A DNA stretch of 64,000 nt, taken from assembly GCA_031291475.1 (NCBI GenBank), contig JARLIY010000160.1:1-64000 (forward strand), read 5' to 3'. The notes under the pieces were generated by a model. The model was not told the origin of the DNA. It saw only the letters and a list, made by a program, of their open reading frames with translations, and ran no database searches. Shown one piece after another: positions 1 to 7,986 of the stretch (position 1 is the first letter of the stretch; every line of letters starts with the position of its first letter). Made by a program: the position numbers and the translations under genes. The DNA comes from Xanthobacteraceae bacterium (lineage in GTDB: Bacteria > Pseudomonadota > Alphaproteobacteria > Rhizobiales > Xanthobacteraceae).

Positions 1-91
1 AATAAGGCAACTGGCAATTTCAGGCGTCTCCATGCCGTCGCCACTGTGCGGCGGTCGCATTCGCCGCCCGCACCGATCGGCTTTGCAGCTA

Positions 92-120
92 TTGCTTAAT
101 TAGAATATGCTAATATATAA
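92..120 (+). promoter_or_regulatory. Sigma-70-type promoter of the persulfide operon with internal operator
   Basis: TTGCTT at 92-97 and TATATA at 114-119 are 16 bases apart and fit -35 and -10 elements. Between them lies the dyad ATTAG-AATATG-CTAAT (99-114), where a bound repressor would block RNA polymerase. The BigR-like repressor encoded two genes downstream is the obvious candidate (inference). The remaining bases 1-91 show no gene I recognise. Confidence 0.6.
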
Positions 121-161
121 ACCATGAACCGCGAAAGGCTAAGTAAGCAGGAGAGACCGCC

Positions 162-1001
162 ATGCGCCGTCAACCGATCATTCGCGCGTTCTTTGACGAA
201 CCGACCAACACCGTGAGCTATATCGTCGCCGACCCCGCCAGCAGACAGGCGGCGGTGATCGATCCGGTGCTCGACTATGACCGCAACTCCGGTCAGGTCG
301 ACACCCGCTCAGTGGATGCGATATTGCACGTCCCCCAAGAGCAGGGCTATACGGTCGTATGGACGCTGGAAACGCATGCCCATGCCGACCAACTGTCCGG
401 CTCGCCTTACATCAAGGCCAAGACCGGGGCGAAAATCGGCATCGGCGAACACATCAAGGACGTGCAACGCATCTTCCGGCCGGTCTTTGACGCCATCGAT
501 CTGAAGACCGACGGCAGCGACTTTGATCATCTGTTCACGGACGGCGAGCGCTTCAACATCGGCGAACTCGACGCCGAGGTCATCTACACGCCCGGTCACA
601 CGCCGGCGGACATCACTTATAAGATCGAGGACGCGGCCTTCGTGGGCGACACCTTGTTCATGCCCGACTACGGTACGGCTCGCGCCGATTTTCCCGGCGG
701 CGACGCCCACCGGCTCTATCGTTCGATCAGGAAATTGATGGAGCTGCCGCCCGAGACCCGACTGTTCATGTGCCACGACTACAAGGCGCCCGGCCGCGAT
801 ACCTACGCTTGGGAGACCACGGTACGCCAAGAACGCGAGCGCAACGTGCAGATCAAGGAGGGCGTGAGCGAAGACGCGTTCGTCGCTATGCGCAATGCAC
901 GCGATGCCACACTCTCCGCCCCGCGGCTCCTGCTGCCGTCAATCCAAGTTAATATCCGCGCCGGGAAATTCCCGCCGGCTCACGCCAACGGCGTGCGCTA
1001 A
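162..1001 (+). CDS. Persulfide dioxygenase (ETHE1/Blh-like metallo-beta-lactamase fold)
   Basis: This 279-residue protein has the metallo-beta-lactamase fold of the ETHE1/Blh family, which oxidises glutathione persulfide to sulfite with a mononuclear iron. The metal motif appears as THAHADQLS, followed by YTPGHTPAD and CHDY in the expected order. The last His of the usual HxHxDH motif is Gln here. In ETHE1 that position is not one of the iron ligands, so activity may be kept. A start with AGGAGAG at 149-155 is well supported. It is the first gene of an operon with an ArsR repressor, rhodanese, TauE and thioredoxin, the same grouping as bigR operons. The C terminus is a few residues shorter than usual. 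Confidence 0.88.
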   Translation: MRRQPIIRAFFDEPTNTVSYIVADPASRQAAVIDPVLDYDRNSGQVDTRSVDAILHVPQEQGYTVVWTLETHAHADQLSGSPYIKAKTGAKIGIGEHIKDVQRIFRPVFDAIDLKTDGSDFDHLFTDGERFNIGELDAEVIYTPGHTPADITYKIEDAAFVGDTLFMPDYGTARADFPGGDAHRLYRSIRKLMELPPETRLFMCHDYKAPGRDTYAWETTVRQERERNVQIKEGVSEDAFVAMRNARDATLSAPRLLLPSIQVNIRAGKFPPAHANGVR

Positions 1002-1082
1002 TCTCACCATCCCGGTAAAGTTCAAGAACGCGGAAGCGGTGCATTGAGATAGTCGCGGTTGCCCAAACTTACGGAGGCGCAT

Positions 1083-1421
1083 TTGTCTTTGCAGCTAAAC
1101 GACGCCAGGAAGCTGGAGGCGAAGGCCCATGAGGCGGCCACGCTGCTTACTGCGCTCGCCAATGAGCGCCGGCTGGCGATCTTATGCGTGCTGGTCGGGG
1201 GCGAGCGGTCGGTCGGCGAACTGGTCAAAGCCAAAGCCGTCGGTCTGACCCAGTCCGCTCTTTCTCAGCATCTCGCCAAGCTGCGCGCCGCCGGCATCGT
1301 CGCCACGCGGCGCGACGCGCAGACGATCTATTACCGGCTCGCGAGCGCGGCGGCCGGCAGCGTTATGACAACGCTGGCCGAGATTTATTGCCGGCGTCAG
1401 CCGCGCAAATCCCCGCACTAA
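1083..1421 (+). CDS. bigR: ArsR-family persulfide-responsive repressor, BigR/SqrR type
   Basis: This is a winged-helix ArsR repressor of 112 residues. I place the start at TTG 1083 because GGAGG at 1073-1077 sits five bases upstream; an upstream TTG at 1059 has no ribosome site. The recognition helix region reads TQSALSQHLAKLR. Cys35 (in LAILC) and Cys103 (in EIYC) match the two cysteines that form a disulfide or polysulfide bridge in BigR, SqrR and YgaV, with similar spacing. By family knowledge it represses persulfide-detoxification genes until reactive sulfur releases it. Autoregulation through the operator at 99-114 is inference. Confidence 0.85.
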   Translation: MSLQLNDARKLEAKAHEAATLLTALANERRLAILCVLVGGERSVGELVKAKAVGLTQSALSQHLAKLRAAGIVATRRDAQTIYYRLASAAAGSVMTTLAEIYCRRQPRKSPH

Positions 1422-1436
1422 ATCTGGAGAAGACCA

Positions 1437-1802
1437 ATGCAGATCAAATCAATCGACGCCCTGTCGTTGAAGAAGCGCCTCGACAAGGGCGATGCCGTGC
1501 TCATCGATGTTCGCGAAGCGCATGAACATGCGCGCGAGCACATTGAGGGCGCGCGGCTCGCATCATTGTCGCGATTCCAAACCGAGGATTTCAGCGAACA
1601 CCGTGAAAAGACGGCTGTGTTCTATTGCCACAGCGGCGGGCGGACTGGCTCGAACGCTCGGCTGCTGGCATCCAAGGGCTTCCGCGACGCCTATCACCTG
1701 AATGGTGGCATCATGGCTTGGAAAGCGGCCGGCTTGCCGACCCACTCCAAGCGAGACGCGTCGAGCGAGGGCGGACGCAAGCGCTTCGGCTGGCTGTTCT
1801 AA
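1437..1802 (+). CDS. Single-domain rhodanese
   Basis: This 121-residue rhodanese-fold sulfurtransferase has the active loop CHSGGRT with catalytic Cys64. The CH1-like segment IDVREAHEHAREHIEGA lies near the N terminus. Single-domain rhodaneses carry persulfide sulfur between thiols; next to a persulfide dioxygenase it probably moves sulfane sulfur between glutathione or protein thiols in the cytoplasm. GGAG at 1426-1429 precedes the ATG. The gene follows the ArsR stop by 15 bases, so the two are probably co-transcribed. About 18 C-terminal residues after the fold are basic and of unknown role. Confidence 0.9.
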   Translation: MQIKSIDALSLKKRLDKGDAVLIDVREAHEHAREHIEGARLASLSRFQTEDFSEHREKTAVFYCHSGGRTGSNARLLASKGFRDAYHLNGGIMAWKAAGLPTHSKRDASSEGGRKRFGWLF

Positions 1803-1830
1803 CCGCGCGCCGAGACGCGGAAGCGCCGCC

Positions 1831-2628
1831 ATGGTTCTTTCCTGGACACAGGATGCGCTGGCGGTGCTCAGCGGCGGCGCGGTAGGATTCTCGCTCGGTC
1901 TGATCGGCGGCGGCGGATCGATTCTCGCCGTGCCGCTCCTGCTCTACGTCGTTGGCGTGGGCGATGTACACGTCGCCATCGGCACCAGCGCGCTCGCCGT
2001 CGCTGCAAATGCTTTCGCCAATCTGCATGGCCACTGGCGCGCCGGCAATGTTAAATGGTCCTGCGCCGCGACCTTTGCGGTTGCCGGCATTATCGGCGCC
2101 GCGATCGGTTCCTCGGCCGGAAAGGTGGTCGACGGCCAAAAGCTCTTGTTCCTGTTCGCGCTCGCCATGATCGTTGTCGGTGCGGCGATGCTGCGGCCCC
2201 GTGCCGGCGCCGGTAATCCAGACGTTCGCATGACGCCCATGATTGCCGCGCGCCTCGCCGCGATCGGAGTCTTGGTCGGCGCGGTCTCGGGCTTTTTCGG
2301 CATCGGCGGCGGCTTTTTGATCGTACCCGGCCTCATGCTCGGCAGCGGCATGCCGATCCTGAACGCAATAGGCTCGTCGCTGTTTTCGGTCGGCAGCTTT
2401 GGCCTGACCACCGCCATAAACTATGCGCTTTCGGGCTTGATCGAGTGGACGATCGCGCTTTTGTTCATCCTCGGAGGATTGGCCGGCGGCTTCCTCGGTA
2501 TGCGGTTAGCAATTCGCTTGGCCGCCGAACGGCGTATGCTGACCTTTGTCTTTGTGGGAATTATCTTTGCCGTCGCCATCTACATGTTGGCGCGCACCGG
2601 TCTTCCTCCTTGGCTGTCCATTCACTGA
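1831..2628 (+). CDS. TauE/SafE-family sulfite or sulfur-anion exporter
   Basis: This 265-residue polytopic membrane protein has the two-fold repeat of the TauE/SafE family: a glycine-rich segment (GLIGGGGSILAVPLLLY) near the N terminus is echoed by FFGIGGGFLIVPGLML in the second half, and about eight hydrophobic segments are visible. Family members export sulfite, sulfoacetate or related anions. Beside a persulfide dioxygenase, whose product is sulfite, export of sulfite across the inner membrane is the likely role. ATG 1831 is preferred because an upstream in-frame start lies inside the rhodanese gene. The ribosome site is weak. Confidence 0.85.
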   Translation: MVLSWTQDALAVLSGGAVGFSLGLIGGGGSILAVPLLLYVVGVGDVHVAIGTSALAVAANAFANLHGHWRAGNVKWSCAATFAVAGIIGAAIGSSAGKVVDGQKLLFLFALAMIVVGAAMLRPRAGAGNPDVRMTPMIAARLAAIGVLVGAVSGFFGIGGGFLIVPGLMLGSGMPILNAIGSSLFSVGSFGLTTAINYALSGLIEWTIALLFILGGLAGGFLGMRLAIRLAAERRMLTFVFVGIIFAVAIYMLARTGLPPWLSIH

Positions 2629-2635
2629 GAAAACC

Positions 2636-3076
2636 ATGGCTTCGTTCGTCACCATTCCCTGTCCGCATTGTCACACGCTGAACCGGGTCCCTGCGGAAAA
2701 ACGCGGCGAAGGCGGCAGATGCGGCCATTGTCACAAGCCGCTTTTCCCCGGACATCCGATCAATCTCGATGCCGCGCATTTCAATCGCCATGCGGACGCA
2801 GCCGATCTGCCAATTCTGGTCGATTTCTGGGCCAAGTGGTGCGGACCTTGCCGCGCCATGGCGCCTATTTTCGAAAACGCAGCGCGGGAGTTCGAACCGC
2901 GTCTGCGTTTTATTAAGGTCGACACTGATGCTGAACCGGACCTAGCCTCGCGCTACCACATTCAGGCAATCCCGACGATGATCCTCGTCCACGCCGGGCG
3001 GGAACTGGCGCGCCACAGCGGCGTCATGCCGGCGGGCGCGCTGCGCGCCTGGATCGAACAGCATCTCCAAACCTAA
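2636..3076 (+). CDS. trxC: Thioredoxin 2-like protein with N-terminal zinc ribbon
   Basis: This 146-residue protein has an N-terminal zinc-binding module (CPHC at residues 9-12 and CGHC at 29-32), then a thioredoxin domain with the WCGPC active site and the cis-proline segment AIPTM. This layout is typical of TrxC, a cytoplasmic disulfide reductase. At the end of the persulfide operon it could reduce persulfidated proteins or regenerate rhodanese (inference). The start ATG lies eight bases after the TauE stop. The gene is convergent with the SoxB-like gene, with about 70 bases between them and no clear terminator. Confidence 0.9.
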   Translation: MASFVTIPCPHCHTLNRVPAEKRGEGGRCGHCHKPLFPGHPINLDAAHFNRHADAADLPILVDFWAKWCGPCRAMAPIFENAAREFEPRLRFIKVDTDAEPDLASRYHIQAIPTMILVHAGRELARHSGVMPAGALRAWIEQHLQT

Positions 3077-3146
3077 CGACGATGGGCTTGGCCACGACCG
3101 CTCCGGATTAGGCCAGCCAACGTGTCTAAACCGTTCCCTGCCGGGG

Positions 3147-4817
3147 TCACCCGTGCGGAAGACCATGCGGCGTAGTCGGGGCCTTGTCCAAATCGCCGCC
3201 GGCGAGCACGGCATCTTGGCTGAAGACTTCGGGCGGCAGGTCGAGCGCGACCTCGCGACCGTCGCGTCTTGGCGCGATGACCGGATGCGCTATAAAATAT
3301 TCTTCCAAAGCTTCATGTATAGACATTGGGAGAACCTGCGTGTCATGCGTGCCCCGATGTCGACAGATCACATCCAGGGGCTCACCCTCGCGTTCGCACC
3401 CTGCAATGGTATAGCGTCCCTCATCTTCGGCCTCGCGGCCGTTGATTTTTATCGACACGATCCTTTGTCCGAATCCAGCCAGCGCATCGAAGACGATCGT
3501 CATTCCGGAAGCGCGTGGGCCCCATCCGCCATTAAGCTTCAGTGGGCTTTTCGAGTACACCATCTCCAGTTCACGTTCCAAATAGCCTCTGAGTTCCTTG
3601 CCGGTTATCCAGCCGCGCTTCATGCGCGCATCCATCGGCAGCAGGTTCCACAGGTCGGCTTCGGTGATCACTTTAGGCGGAACCGGCACCCCGAAGCGAA
3701 AGCCGTTGGTGAAGCCGATGTCGGCTTTCGCGGTTTCGCGTACCGCGTCGGCGATGAAATCATCAGCCGTGGTTTCTAATAGGTCATAGCGCATCAAGAC
3801 AGTTTCGGTTCTTCCTGCTTGCTTGGTCATGCGAGCCCGATACTCCGCCAATGACTTGTCGACCAGCGCTTTAACGTGCGCGTTTTCGTCATAGCGGCTC
3901 GCCAAGATCGGAATGAGCCGGAAGTCATGGCTCGCGACACCGCCGCCCGGTTTGATGACAAGATCAAGGCGGCCCAAAAACGAACCGAAGCAGCCCGGCT
4001 CGACGACAATGACATTGCCTTCAAGGATCGGCCAGGCTGTCCGCTCATGGGTGTGGCCGGAGAGAACCACGTCGAATTCCGGCGTCTCGCGGGCGATTTC
4101 GCGGGCAATCGATAGGCCGGTGTGGGTCAGAGCCACCACGAGATCAGGCCGCTCGCCAACGCGTAACTCTTTGACGAAATCGCGCAAACCCTCGATGCGC
4201 GTTGTATCCATCCCTCTGAATTCCGCAGGTGGCTGACGTCCGCTCGCGCCGATGTCGGTCATGCCCACGACTGCTATCTTCACGCCTTGCCGCTCAAGGA
4301 TGATCGAAGCGGGGAATAATCGGTTGCCGCTCGCCGTGTCGTGGAAATTGTAGCAAACGACTGGGCAGCCGAGCTGCGCCATGGTGCGCTTGAACCGCTC
4401 GGGGCCATAGGCGGGCTCCCAATTGCCGGGGGTGAAGACATCGATGCCGAGCGCCTTGAGCGGCTCGAGGATCACTTCTCCCTCGGACCAAGCGGCAGGA
4501 CCCGACCCCTGGAACTCGTCACCGCCGTCAAGCAAAAAGCAAGGTCCATCACAATGCGCTCGTTCGTGTTCGATCGCGGTCTTGAGGCGTGCATAACCGC
4601 CCATCATCTGGATTTCCGGCGTCGCCCCTGGCAGATATTCAGGATGGGTTTCGAGTTGTGCATGCGTGTCGGTGAAGTGCAAAAGCGTCAGCCGTTTGCC
4701 TTCTCTTATTCGATCGTTTGGCGCGGGTGCCGCAGCCAGATTGGGAGTTGAGACCGCTCCACCGATCGCCGATAGAGCGGTGGATGCGATGACCTCTCTG
4801 CGCGTCCAAAATTTCAT
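3147..4817 (-). CDS. SoxB-like exported metallophosphoesterase / 5'-nucleotidase family protein
   Basis: This 556-residue protein begins with a twin-arginine leader (TRREVIAS, Arg6-Arg7), so export in folded form is likely. The metallophosphoesterase motifs are DTHAQ (Asp50, His52), GGDEFQGS, GNWEPAYG (131-138), THTG (His232) and SGHTHE (254-258); a 5'-nucleotidase C-terminal domain follows. Ordinary 5'-nucleotidases have GNHE and thiosulfohydrolase SoxB has GHWE, so GNWE is intermediate. SoxB releases sulfate from SoxY-bound sulfane-sulfonate, but no soxYZ, soxXA or soxCD is visible in the window. ATG 4817 overlaps the cytochrome stop (TGATG), implying translational coupling. The exact substrate is unknown. 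Confidence 0.7.
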   Translation of the reverse strand: MKFWTRREVIASTALSAIGGAVSTPNLAAAPAPNDRIREGKRLTLLHFTDTHAQLETHPEYLPGATPEIQMMGGYARLKTAIEHERAHCDGPCFLLDGGDEFQGSGPAAWSEGEVILEPLKALGIDVFTPGNWEPAYGPERFKRTMAQLGCPVVCYNFHDTASGNRLFPASIILERQGVKIAVVGMTDIGASGRQPPAEFRGMDTTRIEGLRDFVKELRVGERPDLVVALTHTGLSIAREIARETPEFDVVLSGHTHERTAWPILEGNVIVVEPGCFGSFLGRLDLVIKPGGGVASHDFRLIPILASRYDENAHVKALVDKSLAEYRARMTKQAGRTETVLMRYDLLETTADDFIADAVRETAKADIGFTNGFRFGVPVPPKVITEADLWNLLPMDARMKRGWITGKELRGYLERELEMVYSKSPLKLNGGWGPRASGMTIVFDALAGFGQRIVSIKINGREAEDEGRYTIAGCEREGEPLDVICRHRGTHDTQVLPMSIHEALEEYFIAHPVIAPRRDGREVALDLPPEVFSQDAVLAGGDLDKAPTTPHGLPHG

Positions 4818-6904
4818 CAATATCGCGCATCCTTAGGTTTGCCGCCGTTGGGCCAGTCTTTGACCTTCGGCATAAAATCGGGACGCGGTTGATGGGTGAA
4901 GTATTCCGCCACGTCCACCGCATCCTGATCCGATAGGGCGCCGCCCTGGCCTAGCGGCGTGTTCAGCCCGTAAGCAATCGGCATATTGTTCTTGATGAAG
5001 GCGGCGGCGGTGTAGGTTCTCGCCATGCCGGCGCCGATATTGAACGACTGATCACCCCAGAGCGGTGGAAAGACGAAGTCGGCGCCGCGCGCATCTTTCA
5101 AGCCCTCGCCGTCCTTTCCGTGGCATTCAGAGCACTTCGATTCATAAATTTCCCTACCGCGAACCGGATCGGGCACGAGATTTGTGTCGACTTTTCCGAT
5201 GCCAGCCCCCTCGACTTTGGCGTTTCGCGGCAGCCCGGCGGACAGCCAGTTGAAGTACGCGATCATGGCTTTCATTTCGGGAGAGTCGATAGACAGTGCC
5301 TTGCCATTCATTGACCGCAGCAAGCATCCGTTGACGCGTTCCTCTAATGTCACCCGGCGTCCGGCGCGTGGATTATCTCGCGGGTAATTGACCGACATGC
5401 CGAGGTAAGGCGAGGCAAGAGCCACGTTTCCGCCGTTTAAATGGCAACTGTCGCAGTTCAGCGCAGCACCGACATTGTCCGGTAGTGATTTCTTGGTATC
5501 GACCAACAGACGTCTACCCAGCAAGATTTGTTTGCCGTTGTCGTTATCTGGAATGTCGGCCATGTGCGGCGGGGCCAATTTGATCGCGTCCGGTTGCGCG
5601 CCCGATGGCGGCTTTGCTTGGGTCGTTGTTTCCGCCGGAGCGGGCGAGAGTTCTGCTTCGCTAACGATTGCTCGGAGCTTGGCAACCTGTTCAGTAGTAA
5701 TGGCGCTGGCGGTATTGCCCCAGGCAGTTCGAATATAAGTGACGATCTCAGCTATCTTACGGTCGTCCAGCTTCGTGAAAGCGGGCATGGCGAATGCGTT
5801 GGGGCGCGTCGTCGTCCGCGGCCTTCTCCCGCCGCTCAAAATGATGTGAACAAGCGAGGTCGCGTTGGCCGTTTCAACCACGTCATTACCCGCTAATGCT
5901 GGGAAGATCCCCGCGACGCCTTGGCCATCCGCGCGGTGACAAGCTAGACAAAGTTCTCCGTACTCGGCCTTCGCGAGACTTGCGCGCCCGCCGTCCGCGG
6001 ACGTCACCGCCGGGCGCCCTGTAGCAACAGACGGTTCGGCTTTGCCCGCCGGAAGCGATTTCAGATAATGGGCAATGGCCGTGAGGTCATCAGCGGTAAG
6101 ATACTGGGTGCTGTGCTGTACCACCTCGGCCATGTCACCGAATGCAGCAGTGTGGTCAGTGCTGCCGCTCATGAGAAAGGTGACGATGTCGGCTTCGCTC
6201 CACTTACCGAGCCCGTCCGTCTCGCCGCGCAGAGTCTTGGCGTACCAGCCGTTTACAACTGCTCCCGCCAAAAAGTCTGGGCCATCGCGTTCGGTCAGAG
6301 CCTTTTCGTGAAGAGTGAAAGTGCGCGGCGAGTGGCAGGTTCCACAATGCCCAAGACCTTGCACCAGATAGGCGCCCCGATTCCATTGTGCGTCCCGGGT
6401 GGGATCGGACCGAAACGGTCCGCGGCGAAGCAACGCGTCCCAAAAGAACAACGGAAAGCGGAAGTTCAGCAGAAATGGAATGTCACTCGGTCGATTGGCC
6501 TGTTTGACGGGCGCGACGCCACGCTGGAAATAAGCGTAGAGAGTCTGCATGTCGGCGTCAGTGACCTTGGCGTAGGATGGGAAGGGCATGGCCGGATAGA
6601 GATAACGGCCGCCCTTACCCACACCCTCACGCACCGCGCGGGAAAAGTCGTCGAGGCTATAAGAACCAATCCCGGTTTCCCGGTCTGGCGTAATGTTGGT
6701 CGTGTAAATCCGTCCGAGCGGCGTCGGCAAGGCAAGCCCCCCGGCGAATTCCGCGCCGCCGGGAGCCGTATGGCATGCGACACAGTCCGCAGCCCGCGCC
6801 AAATACTGGCCGCGTTCCACAACCGAATCGGTCGAGCCTGGCTCGGCCTGCGCAGCCGTCGCTACAAATACGATAGAAACGCACAGCCACAGCAGGTTGC
6901 CCAT
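4817..6904 (-). CDS. Five-heme cytochrome c: AdhB-like triheme domain fused to TsdA-like diheme domain
   Basis: This 695-residue protein has a signal peptide (about 1-20, ending AQA). Five CxxCH heme sites are visible at 41-45, 187-191, 319-323, 484-488 and 591-595. Residues 28-400 resemble the triheme subunit of quinohaemoprotein alcohol dehydrogenase (YTTNITPD, AMPFPSYAKV). Residues about 450-690 resemble thiosulfate dehydrogenase TsdA: CDSCH followed by YLGMSVNYPRDNPRAG, and Cys527 in RVNGC at the place of the TsdA heme thiolate ligand. TsdA joins two thiosulfates into tetrathionate; the triheme part may pass electrons to quinone or another cytochrome (inference). It lies between a binding-protein gene and the SoxB-like gene in one operon. 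Confidence 0.85.
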   Translation of the reverse strand: MGNLLWLCVSIVFVATAAQAEPGSTDSVVERGQYLARAADCVACHTAPGGAEFAGGLALPTPLGRIYTTNITPDRETGIGSYSLDDFSRAVREGVGKGGRYLYPAMPFPSYAKVTDADMQTLYAYFQRGVAPVKQANRPSDIPFLLNFRFPLFFWDALLRRGPFRSDPTRDAQWNRGAYLVQGLGHCGTCHSPRTFTLHEKALTERDGPDFLAGAVVNGWYAKTLRGETDGLGKWSEADIVTFLMSGSTDHTAAFGDMAEVVQHSTQYLTADDLTAIAHYLKSLPAGKAEPSVATGRPAVTSADGGRASLAKAEYGELCLACHRADGQGVAGIFPALAGNDVVETANATSLVHIILSGGRRPRTTTRPNAFAMPAFTKLDDRKIAEIVTYIRTAWGNTASAITTEQVAKLRAIVSEAELSPAPAETTTQAKPPSGAQPDAIKLAPPHMADIPDNDNGKQILLGRRLLVDTKKSLPDNVGAALNCDSCHLNGGNVALASPYLGMSVNYPRDNPRAGRRVTLEERVNGCLLRSMNGKALSIDSPEMKAMIAYFNWLSAGLPRNAKVEGAGIGKVDTNLVPDPVRGREIYESKCSECHGKDGEGLKDARGADFVFPPLWGDQSFNIGAGMARTYTAAAFIKNNMPIAYGLNTPLGQGGALSDQDAVDVAEYFTHQPRPDFMPKVKDWPNGGKPKDARY

Positions 6905-6944
6905 CAGCGATTTCGCCTTCGTATCAAACTTCGGTCGGCGCGGA

Positions 6945-7952
6945 TCATGGGTTGTAAGGTTTGAATCCGTAGCGCTCGAATATTTTCAGCGCTTCAGGCG
7001 AGTGAATGAATTCAAGCCATTCCTTTGCTGCCTGCGGATGCGGCGCGCCTTTCACCTCAGCGCCCGCATAGATTGCCGTGACGTTGACATTGTCGGGGAT
7101 GGTGACGTGCTCGATCGGATTGCCTACCTGTTCCTGGAAGCTCGCCTCGGATTGCCAGGTCACACCCGCATCGGCGCAGCCCTGCATGATCGACAACGGC
7201 GTCTGCCGGTGATGGATCATGGTCAGGTAGGTGCTGCCGTCCTTGACTTTGGTCTCGTAAACCATCGTCGCCAAGGTCTCGCCGCCGGCATTGACCAGCG
7301 CAGCCTTGATCTGACGGCCAATTCCTTCGTAGGCTGGATTAGGCATCGCTAACCGGATGTCCGGTCTGCCCAGATCGGCCAAACCGGTGACGTGAGACGG
7401 GTTGCCCTTGGCTACCATGATGGCGAGATTGTTCGTGACGTAGGGCACCACGGGTCCGGTCAGAATGCCCTTGTCGATGCTTTCCTTCACCTTTCTTAAG
7501 CCGCCAAAATAAACGTCGGCCTTCGCCGTCCACGTCATGTTGCCGACGGTGATACGACCGCCCTTTTCGATCTGTTCGATCAATCGTCCCGGAGGGATCG
7601 TCTCCCAGAAAATCCGGCCTTTAAACTCCGGATGGGCGGCCTCGAATGCCAGCACCAGGTCCTTCGTCGCAAAGTAGTAATTGCCGCCGAAGAACAGAAC
7701 CAGCTTGGGATCGGTCAAATCACCATGGAAATCAGCGAGCACGTCGATTTCCGGAACCGTGAACAGCAGGCCCCTGTCGGTAACGTCGTTGTTAGTTCCG
7801 CCTTGCCATGGCGGCAATGTGTGTTCGTCAAAGCGCGGCGGTTGTTTGCACAATGACGCCACCTTGCCCGCCGGTTCTTCGGCCGAAGCGGATCCGGCCA
7901 ATAGGATGCCGGCGATACAGCCGAACATGAATCGCCGCGTCATGGCGCGCAT
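6945..7952 (-). CDS. Exported substrate-binding protein, ModA-like (type II periplasmic binding fold)
   Basis: This protein has 335 residues counting from the ATG preceded by AGGGAGA; a GTG 24 bases upstream lacks a ribosome site. The leader MRAMTRRFMFG to about residue 24 (GSASA) is a signal peptide, possibly Tat-type because of its paired arginines. The mature part resembles molybdate/sulfate-type binding proteins (ALVNAGGE, a C-terminal AKEWLEFIHSPEA helix). No ABC permease or ATPase gene is nearby, so it may work as a ligand carrier or accessory protein for the exported redox enzymes rather than in uptake (inference). It is the second gene of the minus-strand operon. Confidence 0.65.
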   Translation of the reverse strand: MRAMTRRFMFGCIAGILLAGSASAEEPAGKVASLCKQPPRFDEHTLPPWQGGTNNDVTDRGLLFTVPEIDVLADFHGDLTDPKLVLFFGGNYYFATKDLVLAFEAAHPEFKGRIFWETIPPGRLIEQIEKGGRITVGNMTWTAKADVYFGGLRKVKESIDKGILTGPVVPYVTNNLAIMVAKGNPSHVTGLADLGRPDIRLAMPNPAYEGIGRQIKAALVNAGGETLATMVYETKVKDGSTYLTMIHHRQTPLSIMQGCADAGVTWQSEASFQEQVGNPIEHVTIPDNVNVTAIYAGAEVKGAPHPQAAKEWLEFIHSPEALKIFERYGFKPYNP

Positions 7953-7986
7953 CAATCTCTCCCTCTTGAACGTCACGACTGGACGA

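Noticed and set aside
6068-6964. 298-codon plus-strand open frame over the pentaheme gene
   Set aside because: The minus strand encodes five heme motifs and TsdA/AdhB features; the opposite frame has none.
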